Of a DNA stretch of 45,430 bases, positions 14,654 through 21,044 are shown one piece after another. Under the pieces are notes generated by a model. That model ran no database searches, was not told the DNA's origin, and saw only the letters and a list, made by a program, of their open reading frames with translations. Every line of letters starts with the position of its first letter. Within the stretch, counting starts at the first letter, position 1. Source of the stretch: JBBIUS01 sp037440105 (GTDB lineage Bacteria; Patescibacteriota; Patescibacteriia; XYB2-FULL-38-15). The translations under genes and the position numbers were made by a program. The DNA is taken from NCBI GenBank assembly GCA_037440105.1, contig JBBIUS010000004.1, positions 1 through 45,430 on the forward strand. Reading direction: 5' to 3'.

Positions 14654-14995
14654 TTAGGCGACGGTGTACAGTGCGAAGGAGAAAGTCGCTTGCGCGATTT
14701 CGCCTTCGGTGTACTCGTGCCGATTAGTGAGTCGGGGTAAGCCACGAACTCCCATCACGATCACGCTGTCGCCGGAATGCAACTCCACGCGGGGCGGAGT
14801 TTCGGGAATCGAAACATCAATCCCGAACCGCGAACGCATGGCTTTGATCGTCGCGGAGTGGCTGGGGTTGCAGCAGGACTCGACACCCCCTGCAACCAGC
14901 GCCTTGACCTCCTCGACGGAAATAGTCCGGCGGTTGATGTTGCAGTCGCCGACGAACATGCTGTCCGCCAGCACAAAACCGAAATACGTTTTCAT
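14654..14995 (-). CDS. DUF1874/AcrIII-1-like protein (candidate ring nuclease)
   Basis: The 113-residue product resembles the STIV-B116/DUF1874 fold. After an N-terminal strand (KTYFGFVLADSMF) comes ISVEEVKALVAGG, then the PSHSATIKAMRSRFGIDV helix aligning with the GHDST-helix of AcrIII-1, where the His is catalytic. Next are RVELHSGDSVIVMGV (the KxxxGDxxxVxxI strand pair), a loop with R and E, and the C-terminal EGEIAQATFSFALYTV. Family members degrade cyclic oligoadenylate made by type III CRISPR systems, as viral anti-CRISPRs or host Crn2 enzymes. The assignment rests on motif order, not a search. GGGAGGAG precedes the ATG. GC content is near 58%, far above the core genes. It is co-transcribed with the upstream 15009 gene (13-base gap). 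Confidence 0.65.
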   Translation of the reverse strand: MKTYFGFVLADSMFVGDCNINRRTISVEEVKALVAGGVESCCNPSHSATIKAMRSRFGIDVSIPETPPRVELHSGDSVIVMGVRGLPRLTNRHEYTEGEIAQATFSFALYTVA

Positions 14996-15008
14996 CTTGT
15001 CTCCTCCC

Positions 15009-15635
15009 TTAGAAAATGTCGCTGGCGCAGCGCTCGTCCCAGGTCAGACCACCGAGCAGTTGCTGGCCGTTCCAACAGTAGTAGTGAGCCGAGGGCGCGC
15101 CGTAGAGGCGCCCGCTGTAAGCTGTGCGGAAAACGCCCTTGGGCATAACAGCAACCAGTTGGTCACCAGAACCCATGCGTCCCGCATCGCCTTGGGCGAT
15201 GACGCCACGAACGAGAATCTCACCGGGGAACGGAGCGAAGATGGGACGAGTCTTCTTGGTGCCCCAATCGTCGTATTCCTCTTCACCGATCCGATCGCCC
15301 GTGTGGTTGTTGCCGCCGCGGAAGCCGATGTGTGTACGGAACACACAAATGATTTTCTCATTCTCATCGGTGCCCGCGCTGTCCTTAGCGAACAGCTTCG
15401 GCTTTCCTGCCTTGGTCGTGCCGACTTCAGCGAACTCGATCCGCACACGGCCCTTCTCCTGCCATTCCTTATACTGACCATTGGTCAGTTGGACTGGCAG
15501 GACGCCGCGCTCACGGCCGCGGCCATCTTCTCCGACAATGATCGCCGGAATCTCGATGCCCGCCCCTTTGAGGGCGAGCTTCTCAACGGTCGCGCCTTCC
15601 GAAACTTTCCCCGACTCGATTGTGTAGACCTTCAT
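15009..15635 (-). CDS. Uncharacterised element-borne protein, first gene of cargo operon
   Basis: The 208-residue product starts at the ATG preceded by AGGAGGAAAAAAA. No family is recognised. It is soluble and beta-rich: MKVYTIESGKVSEGATVEKL, GIEIPAIIVGEDGRGRERGV, then a Gly/Asp/Arg-rich middle (GFRGGNNHTGDRIGEEEYDD) and a C-terminal part ending LTWDERCASDIF with several aromatics and two cysteines. It is GC-rich like its downstream partner and shares their promoter (15903-15931) and terminator (14584-14636). The frame is open further upstream to 15785 without an SD, so the inner ATG is preferred. Pairing with a ring-nuclease-like gene hints at a role in phage or CRISPR conflict, which is inference only. 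Confidence 0.7.
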   Translation of the reverse strand: MKVYTIESGKVSEGATVEKLALKGAGIEIPAIIVGEDGRGRERGVLPVQLTNGQYKEWQEKGRVRIEFAEVGTTKAGKPKLFAKDSAGTDENEKIICVFRTHIGFRGGNNHTGDRIGEEEYDDWGTKKTRPIFAPFPGEILVRGVIAQGDAGRMGSGDQLVAVMPKGVFRTAYSGRLYGAPSAHYYCWNGQQLLGGLTWDERCASDIF

Positions 15636-16019
15636 TTTTTTCCTCCTATTCTTGCCCGTAGGGTTGGATTTGTCCTTGCGGACACCCCGTGGGCGTGAAT
15701 CGCCGCGATGCTGTGCGGCCCAGTCGCCACTCACCGTGAGTAGCGCGCTGAATACCAAGAATTTGATACCCAAGGCGCTACCCACTTAAGAGCGGCAAAA
15801 AAAGAAGTGATTTCTCTCTCGTCTTTTCAAGGTGCTAATCAGATTTGGAGCGAAATTCTTGGAGCTTTCTCCAAAAATTCGCTACTCAATTCTGAATAGA
15901 CCAGTATAGCATATTATAGGTTATTTGTCAATAGTTGGAGGGAAAATCGCTAAAAATAGCTTAAATAAACAAAAAACAGAAATTTCCAAGAATTTCTGTA
16001 AACAAATAAAATGAAAAAA
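15636..16019. other. Long leader and promoter region of the cargo operon
   Basis: No separate gene is visible. On the minus strand a predicted transcript starting near 15896 would have a leader of about 260 bases, the last 150 of them GC-rich and foldable, ahead of the 15635 start codon. A 16-base dyad (AGAAATTTCCAAGAATTTCT) lies at about 15978-15998. Confidence 0.5.
15903..15931 (-). promoter_or_regulatory. Consensus sigma-70 promoter of the cargo operon
   Basis: On the minus strand TTGACA, a 17-base spacer and TATACT occur, with TG one base ahead of the -10 (TGCTATACT). This is among the best promoter matches in the window and faces the 15635 gene. Confidence 0.7.
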
Positions 16020-16095
16020 TTTTTTTTAACAAAATATGATTCGAGCCGATATTTTTATCAGGTTCTTTGGCAGTTTTTAAGTTCGCAGGCGTTGT
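16020..16095 (-). pseudogene. Relic of a serine recombinase gene
   Basis: On the minus strand this translates as KTAKEPDKNIGSNHILLKK. KTAKEP matches residues near 50 of the intact recombinase and KNIGSNHIL matches its residues near 450, so the relic is a recombinase gene with its middle deleted. At DNA level 16031-16057 is the inverse complement of 17668-17694 with one mismatch. It lies next to the inverted junction copy and suggests a second, decayed element in opposite orientation. Confidence 0.6.
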
Positions 16096-16172
16096 CCGCT
16101 CAAATTTTTGGGGGCTTCTCCTCGCCGCCGCAGGCGGCGAAATGCGTTCGAACTATTTTAAGAATAGAGCAC
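16096..16172. repeat. Inverted copy of the element left end
   Basis: A 77-base perfect inverse complement of 14391-14467. It overlaps the next repeat by the 4-base core GCAC (16169-16172). Confidence 0.95.
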
Positions 16173-16260
16173 CAGCGAGGAATTGTCAAATTTGCCTCGC
16201 CCGCTTCGGCGGGCTCGGCAACCAAATTGTAAGGAATTTTGGGCGAAAAAATCAATTGGC
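16169..16260. repeat. Inverted copy of the element right end
   Basis: A 92-base perfect inverse complement of 17703-17794. Together with 16096-16172 it forms a 165-base intact end-to-end junction resembling an attP site. Read on the minus strand it would fuse the recombinase tail RWC to SILKIVRTHFAACGG, a different C-terminus from the integrated gene. Confidence 0.95.
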
Positions 16261-16333
16261 TGTTTTGTTTGCGGCGAAGCCGCAAGTAAAAGAAAATTTT
16301 TTCAATAATTATTAACTAACCAAGGAGAAAGCT

Positions 16334-17878
16334 ATGAGATACATAATTTATGCTCGCAAGAGCACTGAGGAAGAAGACCGACAGGTCTTATCCATTGAAG
16401 CTCAACTTGTTGAGCTAAAAGAATTTGCCGCCAAAGAAAAACTTGAAATTGTCGCCTCGCTTTGCGAGGCAAAAACCGCCAAAGAACCTGGGCGAACAAA
16501 GTTCGCCGAAATGTTGTCATTGATTGAGAAAGGAAAAGCCGAAGGAATAATATCGTGGCACCCGGATAGGTTGGCTCGTAATTCTGTCGATGGTGGGAAA
16601 ATAATTCACTTCGTTGATCGCGGCTTGATTAAGTCCATCAAATTCCCCACTTTTTGGTTTGAACCGACACCGCAGGATTTATTTATGCTAAACATTGCTT
16701 TTGGTCAATCAAAATATTTTGTAGATAATTTGCGAGAGAATGTGAAGCGCGGACTACGCCAAAAGATACGAAATGGAGTTTGGCCCGGCTGGGCGCCAGT
16801 GGGCTATTTGAATAATCCGAAAACCCGCTTAATAGATGTTGACCGAGAAAAATCAAGGAAAGTGAAAAAACTTTTTGAGCTTTATGCCACTGGCGAATAT
16901 ACATTGAAATCTCTCGCAAATTGGTGCAAAGAAAAAGGTTTGCGTGGTAATCTCGGTAAAGAAATTTCAATCGGCAATATCCAAAAAATTCTACAAAATA
17001 TTTTCTACATTGGTTTGATGAAATATCGCGGGGAAATTTTTGAGGGACGACACGAACCGTTAATTTCAAAGAAACTTTTCGATAAATGCCAAGAAGTGAT
17101 GAGTAAAAGAGGGAAAGTCCAAGAAATCAGAAAACACAATTTTGCTTTTCTTGGTTTGCTAAAATGCGCTTCCTGTGGTTGTTCAATCACCGCTGAAAAA
17201 CAAAAAGGACACAACTATTATCGTTGCACCAAGAAAAAAGGTTTATGCCAAGAAAAGCATTATTTACGAGAGGAACAACTGACGGAACAAATTAAAACTT
17301 TCCTTCAAAAAGTTTCTTTGTCGAGCCAAGACACTGAAAAAGTTTTGGCGACGTTGGATAGCGAACAAGAGCTAGCCAAACAACAAGCTCGAGCAAAAGT
17401 AGAAAGTTTGAAATGGGAGTTAAAACAAATTGAGACCAAATTAGCAAAGCTGCTTGATGTGTTTTTGAACGACGCTTTATCCACAGAAGAATACGCCGCC
17501 AAAAAGCAGGAATTGTTATCGCAAAAAATGGAATTGCAAGAGAAAATTACCGACTTTGAGCAAAAAGGGTTATCTTGGCTCGAACCGGCTCGTGAGTTTG
17601 TTTTATCGCTTAATCAAGCCGCAAAATTGGTGGAAACCGAAAACAAAAAAGAAATGACAACATTTCTTAAAAATATCGGCTCGAACCATATTTTACAAAA
17701 CCGCCAATTGATTTTTTCGCCCAAAATTCCTTACAATTTGGTTGCCGAGCCCGCCGAAGCGGGCGAGGCAAATTTGACAATTCCTCGCTGGTGCCGAGGG
17801 AGAGAATCGAACTCTCGACGCAAGGATTTTCAGTCCTTCGCTCTACCACTGAGCTACCTCGGCATAGAATTGTGGTGA
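16334..17878 (+). CDS. Large serine recombinase of the mini-element
   Basis: The 514-residue open frame begins MRYIIYARKSTEEEDRQVLS behind an AAGGAGAAAGCT SD. The N-terminal resolvase domain (1-140) has the nucleophile Ser in ARKST and the SWHPDRLARN motif. The recombinase domain (about 150-255) includes GVWPGWAPVGYLN. A zinc ribbon at about 272-305 has C-x2-C (LKCASCGCS) and a later C pair (YRCTKKKGLC). A coiled-coil follows (about 335-440), and then the conserved IGSNHIL tail. The last 28 codons cross the element edge and run antisense through tRNA-Phe, so they are host-derived. It presumably catalyses integration and excision at the GTGC core. GC content is intermediate between host and cargo genes. 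Confidence 0.92.
   Translation: MRYIIYARKSTEEEDRQVLSIEAQLVELKEFAAKEKLEIVASLCEAKTAKEPGRTKFAEMLSLIEKGKAEGIISWHPDRLARNSVDGGKIIHFVDRGLIKSIKFPTFWFEPTPQDLFMLNIAFGQSKYFVDNLRENVKRGLRQKIRNGVWPGWAPVGYLNNPKTRLIDVDREKSRKVKKLFELYATGEYTLKSLANWCKEKGLRGNLGKEISIGNIQKILQNIFYIGLMKYRGEIFEGRHEPLISKKLFDKCQEVMSKRGKVQEIRKHNFAFLGLLKCASCGCSITAEKQKGHNYYRCTKKKGLCQEKHYLREEQLTEQIKTFLQKVSLSSQDTEKVLATLDSEQELAKQQARAKVESLKWELKQIETKLAKLLDVFLNDALSTEEYAAKKQELLSQKMELQEKITDFEQKGLSWLEPAREFVLSLNQAAKLVETENKKEMTTFLKNIGSNHILQNRQLIFSPKIPYNLVAEPAEAGEANLTIPRWCRGRESNSRRKDFQSFALPLSYLGIELW
17703..17794. repeat. Element right end, 92-bp inverted repeat (partner 16169-16260)
   Basis: It encodes the recombinase C-terminus and ends in GTGC shared with the tRNA-Phe acceptor end. 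It contains the palindrome GAGCCCGCCGAAGCGGGC. With one mismatch the homology extends about seven more bases to the left. Confidence 0.95.
17792..17863 (-). tRNA. tRNA-Phe (anticodon GAA), integration target
   Basis: Acceptor GCCGAGG/CCTCGGC, D-stem GCTC/GAGC, anticodon stem AAGGA/TCCTT with loop CTGAAAA (GAA), and T-arm GAGAG-TTCGATT-CTCTC. The 3' end (GC plus discriminator A) is part of the GTGC core at the right edge of the mobile element, which leaves the tRNA intact. CCA is not encoded. Confidence 0.93.
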
Positions 17879-17915
17879 TTTTGCTGCTGAATTATTTGGC
17901 TTGAAGTTTTATTAA

Positions 17916-18000
17916 TGCCGCCGGTGGGACTCGAACCCACAAGGCTTATTCAGCCAACAGATTTTAAGTCTGTCGTGTATACCAATTCCACCACGGCGGC
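17916..18000 (-). tRNA. tRNA-Leu (anticodon TAA)
   Basis: A class II tRNA with a long variable arm. Acceptor GCCGCCG/CGGCGGC, anticodon stem ACAGA/TCTGT with loop CTTAAAA (TAA), and T-arm GTGGG-TTCGAGT-CCCAC. It is upstream of tRNA-Phe on the minus strand in the same cluster. Confidence 0.93.
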
Positions 18001-18064
18001 AAAATTATTCTAGATTTTATCATTTTTTTTTAAATCGAGCAAGTATTTAGTTAAAACTAAAAAT

Positions 18065-19831
18065 TTAAAATGTTCTCAATCGCAGATAGGGTTTTTGTTT
18101 TCTTTTGGAGTGGAAAAATTTTAGCATTACCTCCAATGGTTGTGTGTTTAATATATCATTTTTTGTTGCCCAACCACGACGCGCTTGAGCGATCCCCAAT
18201 TCTATTAGTTTCAATTGATTTTTATTGTGAGCGTCGGTGTCGATTGTCATTTTTACTCCAATGGTTACAGCTTTTCTAATGTCTGTGTCGCATAAGTCCA
18301 ATCTATCCATGTATGAGTTTATTTCTAATGCTGCACCTAATTCTTTTGCCGCTTTCATTATTTGGTCTATGTCAATTTCATACGACGGGCGTTGGGAAAT
18401 CACCCGGCCAGTTGGATGAACAATAACGTTAACGTAAGGATTTTCCATTGCTTTAATAATTCTTTTGGTCATTTTTTCTTTTGGCATCTTAAAATGCGAG
18501 TGCACTCCGGCTAAGACAATGTCTAATTTTGCTAAAATTTCATCGCTTACATCAATACTTCCATCTGGTTTAATATTTGTCTCAGCGCTTTTTAGGATTT
18601 TAATGTCAATTTTTCTTTTAGCAAATTCAGCGTTCAGCCAGTCTATTTCTTTTATTTGTTTTAATAATCTTTTTTCGTCTAAGCCATGAGCAATTTTCAA
18701 AGTGCCGGTGTGATCTGAGATAGCAATGTATTCATAACCTAAATTTTTTCCGGCCAAAACCATTTCTTCAATTGTATTTAAGCCCTCGCTCCATTTTGAG
18801 TGGACGTGCAAATCGCCGCGAATATCGCCGTAGCCAATAATTTTTGGCAAGGTTTTCTTTTGAGCTGCTTCAATTTCGCCGCTGGCCGTTCTTAGTTCTG
18901 GCTCAATCCATTCCATGCCCAAAATTTTATAAATTTCTTCCTCAGTTTTTCCGCCCAATCTTTTTTCTCCGCGAAAAATTCCGTATTCATTCAATTTTAG
19001 ACCTTTTTCAATAGCAATTTTTCTTAGTTCAATATTGTGGTTTTTGTCGCCAGTAAAATATTGTAAGGCCGAGCCATATTGAGAAGGTTTGACAACGCGA
19101 ACATCAGCATTAATGCCAAACTTTAGCCGGACCATTGTTTTAGTTGGCCCCTTTGCTAAAACTTCTTCGACCTCAGGCATTTTTACGAAAGCATCCATGA
19201 TTTTTTCTGGATATTTTGTTGTAACCAAAGTATCAATATCGCCGATCGTTTCTTGCCGTCGCCGGACTGAACCAGCAGTGCAAACTTGGTTAACGCCTGG
19301 AATTTTTTTCAAACGCGCTTCAATTTCTTTTACGACTGGCAAGACAATGCCAAGTAAAAATCTGCCTTTGCTTTTTTTATAAAATTCAATGCCTTTTAGA
19401 ATTTTTTGTTCGCTTTGAATTCCGAAATGAGGAAGTTTGGCAATTTTTCCGGCTTTTGCCGCCGCTTCCAATTCAGCTGCATTTTTTATTTTTAACTTTT
19501 TATACAAAACTCGAATTGTTTTTGGGCCGACTCCCTCAATTGCCATTAACTCATCAATTTCAACCGGGGTTGTTTTTTTCAATTTTTCATAAATTTTTAA
19601 TCGACCAGTTTTTAAAAGTTCTTCAATGTGCAAAGCAAGGCTTTTCCCAATACCAGGAATTTTTTCTAAAGCAGAAAGGCCGCTTTCTTTGTAAATGTCT
19701 TGAGCATTTCGGCCAAGGGTTTCCAAACTTTTAGCTGCTCGCTCGTAAGCCCGTGGTTTGAATTGAATATCCTGCATTTCATAGAGAGCAGCCATCTCTC
19801 GGAAAATTTTGGCGATTTCTAGATTAGTCAT
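18065..19831 (-). CDS. polX: DNA polymerase X family protein with PHP domain
   Basis: The 588-residue protein has the bacterial PolX layout. Helix-hairpin-helix motifs come first (LEKIPGIGKSLALHIEELL, LMAIEGVGPKTIRVLY at about 53-115). The family-X nucleotidyltransferase follows with GSVRRRQETIGDIDTLV (catalytic G-D-x-D near 193-200) and the third Asp in ADVRVV. The C-terminal PHP phosphoesterase (about 340-575) has GDLHVHSKWSEG, ISDHTG, AGVHSHF, VHPTGR and DTDAHN metal ligands. PolX acts in base-excision and gap repair, with the PHP domain supplying 3'-5' exonuclease or phosphatase activity. Length is normal and all key residues are present. No SD precedes the ATG. Confidence 0.95.
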   Translation of the reverse strand: MTNLEIAKIFREMAALYEMQDIQFKPRAYERAAKSLETLGRNAQDIYKESGLSALEKIPGIGKSLALHIEELLKTGRLKIYEKLKKTTPVEIDELMAIEGVGPKTIRVLYKKLKIKNAAELEAAAKAGKIAKLPHFGIQSEQKILKGIEFYKKSKGRFLLGIVLPVVKEIEARLKKIPGVNQVCTAGSVRRRQETIGDIDTLVTTKYPEKIMDAFVKMPEVEEVLAKGPTKTMVRLKFGINADVRVVKPSQYGSALQYFTGDKNHNIELRKIAIEKGLKLNEYGIFRGEKRLGGKTEEEIYKILGMEWIEPELRTASGEIEAAQKKTLPKIIGYGDIRGDLHVHSKWSEGLNTIEEMVLAGKNLGYEYIAISDHTGTLKIAHGLDEKRLLKQIKEIDWLNAEFAKRKIDIKILKSAETNIKPDGSIDVSDEILAKLDIVLAGVHSHFKMPKEKMTKRIIKAMENPYVNVIVHPTGRVISQRPSYEIDIDQIMKAAKELGAALEINSYMDRLDLCDTDIRKAVTIGVKMTIDTDAHNKNQLKLIELGIAQARRGWATKNDILNTQPLEVMLKFFHSKRKQKPYLRLRTF

Positions 19832-19958
19832 AGTGCGTAATATATTTGTGGCTTAAATTAGTGTTGGCTAGCGTATCACCTGCACAAAGCGGGGTAGAAA
19901 AAAAGCAGCGCAAAAAGTACTAGACTATAAATTTCTAAATATTCTATTTTCATTATAA

Positions 19959-19981
19959 CAAAAAAAGACCCAAGGGTCTTG
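19959..19981 (-). terminator. Terminator after tRNA-Gly(GCC)
   Basis: AAGACCC and GGGTCTT form a stem with a tiny loop. Read on the minus strand it is followed by a run of T. It lies nine bases past the CCA end of tRNA-Gly. Confidence 0.75.
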
Positions 19982-19989
19982 TTTTGTTC

Positions 19990-20064
19990 TGGAGCGGGAG
20001 ACGGGGATTGAACCCGCGACCTTTTCCTTGGCAAGGAAACGTTCTACCACTGAACTACTCCCGC
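19990..20064 (-). tRNA. tRNA-Gly (anticodon GCC), CCA encoded
   Basis: Acceptor GCGGGAG/CTCCCGC, D-stem GTTC/GAAC, anticodon stem TTTCC/GGAAA with loop TTGCCAA (GCC), and T-arm GCGGG-TTCAATC-CCCGT. The U discriminator and an encoded CCA follow, unlike most tRNAs of the window. A terminator follows directly. Confidence 0.94.
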
Positions 20065-20130
20065 TTTTTTAAGAATATATCAATGAATTTAGGAAATGTC
20101 AATTATAGTGCTGTAAATAATTTTATAGTA

Positions 20131-20158
20131 TTGCAAAAAAATATTTTTGGTGTATACT
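20131..20158 (+). promoter_or_regulatory. Promoter of the 20203-20733 operon
   Basis: TTGCAA, a 16-base spacer and TATACT preceded by TG, about 45 bases ahead of the 20203 start codon. Confidence 0.5.
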
Positions 20159-20202
20159 ATTCCTATAATTAATAAAAAAGGACCATTTAAAAGGAGGGTA
20201 AA

Positions 20203-20433
20203 ATGGCAGAGATGGCATTAGGATTGTTTGCTGGCAGTTGGATACTCGGGGGTATTATTTTTTTGCTGTACGGAATAATTTTTTTGCTCATTCATTGGAA
20301 GATTAGTCGGTCAAAAAAGGCGGTTTTCTTGTGCGTTTATGATAATAACCCATGTCATCTTTCTGACAAAGATCAAAGTTACTGTTCTTTTTGCGAGAGA
20401 GAACAAAAGTATTTTTGCAATTTAAAAATTTAG
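20203..20433 (+). CDS. Small membrane protein with cysteine-rich tail, unknown
   Basis: The 76-residue product starts MAEMALGLFAGSWILGGIIF behind a very strong AAAGGAGGGTAAA SD. It has one hydrophobic segment (about 8-33), a basic turn (RSKK), then a tail with five cysteines (FLCVYDNNPCHLS, YCSFCEREQKYFC). The Cys pattern could bind a metal or form disulfides. No family is recognised. The next gene, also a small membrane protein, follows after 9 bases, so the two are one operon ending at the terminator at 20758. Confidence 0.65.
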   Translation: MAEMALGLFAGSWILGGIIFLLYGIIFLLIHWKISRSKKAVFLCVYDNNPCHLSDKDQSYCSFCEREQKYFCNLKI

Positions 20434-20442
20434 GAGGATAAA

Positions 20443-20733
20443 ATGGCGAATAAGGTTTCTGAGTTGGTTGCATTGATTGTCGGTCTGCTTTCCGTTTTTC
20501 TTTTGCCGTCTTTGATAATTATAAAGATAGAGCAGAGCGCAAGACCTGAAGCCAAGATAACGGCAGGAATGTTTATCTTGTGCGTCGCGTCATTTTTGTT
20601 CTTTGGCTTAATCCTTTGTTTTCTTGTTTGGCTGGCTTTTGGGTTTTTAAAGAACTCGCCGGCTGAATGTAATGAGAAGGAATGCAATTTTCCCCAAAAA
20701 GATGCCGATTCCCCAGATTGTTCTCAATTGTAA
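20443..20733 (+). CDS. Small two-helix membrane protein, unknown
   Basis: The 96-residue product has two hydrophobic segments (about 8-28 and 42-70) and a polar tail with three cysteines (AECNEKECNF, DCSQL). AGGAGGATAAA directly precedes the ATG. It is partnered with the upstream 76-residue membrane protein; both have cysteine-containing tails, which suggests a two-part membrane assembly. No homologue is recognised by eye. Confidence 0.65.
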   Translation: MANKVSELVALIVGLLSVFLLPSLIIIKIEQSARPEAKITAGMFILCVASFLFFGLILCFLVWLAFGFLKNSPAECNEKECNFPQKDADSPDCSQL

Positions 20734-20756
20734 AAAAGAGACATGTGGCTTAATCT

Positions 20757-20801
20757 CATCCCTCCCTTTGTTACGAAAAATTTGGGAGGGTGTTTTTATT
20801 T
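20757..20801 (+). terminator. Terminator of the small membrane-protein operon
   Basis: CCCTCCC and GGGAGGG form the stem around a 17-base loop and are followed by TGTTTTTATTTTTG. Confidence 0.75.
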
Positions 20802-21011
20802 TTGTAAAATATTAACTTTTCGTTTTTTGCATGAACCCATGCTTAAAAAGATCTAAGCATTGTCAGCACATTTATTTTGTATTTACTCTGTGGAAGCGCG
20901 CCCTTTACAAATTTTATTTTTTAAATTAGAATTATTTTTAGTTTGTTCTTTAAATTAAAAATAGATTAATTTTGCCAAACGTCCAGTGCGAGTTTAAAAA
21001 GGAGGGAAACA

Positions 21012-21044
21012 ATGTCAAAAAGGAGGGAAAAATGTGGAGATTGA
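21012..21044 (+). CDS. Possible 10-codon upstream ORF (translational coupling)
   Basis: ATG at 21012 opens MSKRREKCGD and stops at 21044, overlapping the start of the next gene at 21032 in another frame. It has its own AAGGAGGGAAAC SD, and its codons form the SD of the next gene. It may be a leader that couples or dampens translation of the downstream gene, or a chance product of a duplicated SD block. Confidence 0.3.
   Translation: MSKRREKCGD

Larger units (their letters stand above)
14391..17794. mobile_element. Integrated mini-element in the tRNA-Phe/tRNA-Pro spacer
   Basis: The element lies between GTGC words at 14391-14394 and 17791-17794; the right one overlaps the 3' end of tRNA-Phe. 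Its left end (77 bases) and right end (92 bases) recur inside it in inverted orientation, fused end to end around a single GTGC (16096-16260), exactly as in a circular form. Contents are a large serine recombinase on the plus strand and a GC-rich two-gene operon on the minus strand (ring-nuclease-like gene and an unknown gene). Removing it would restore tRNA-Phe directly followed by tRNA-Pro. The 4-bp core and recombinase type agree with serine-recombinase integration. The internal copy is unexplained and could reflect a second, inverted element or an assembly chimera. Confidence 0.75.

Noticed and set aside
14664..15698. 344-codon plus-strand open frame across the GC-rich cargo
   Set aside because: It is antisense to two genes that have SDs, a promoter and a terminator on the minus strand; long antisense frames are expected at this GC content.
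16332..17502. Minus-strand frames of 62-128 codons under the recombinase
   Set aside because: They are antisense shadows of a gene with intact catalytic and zinc-ribbon motifs.
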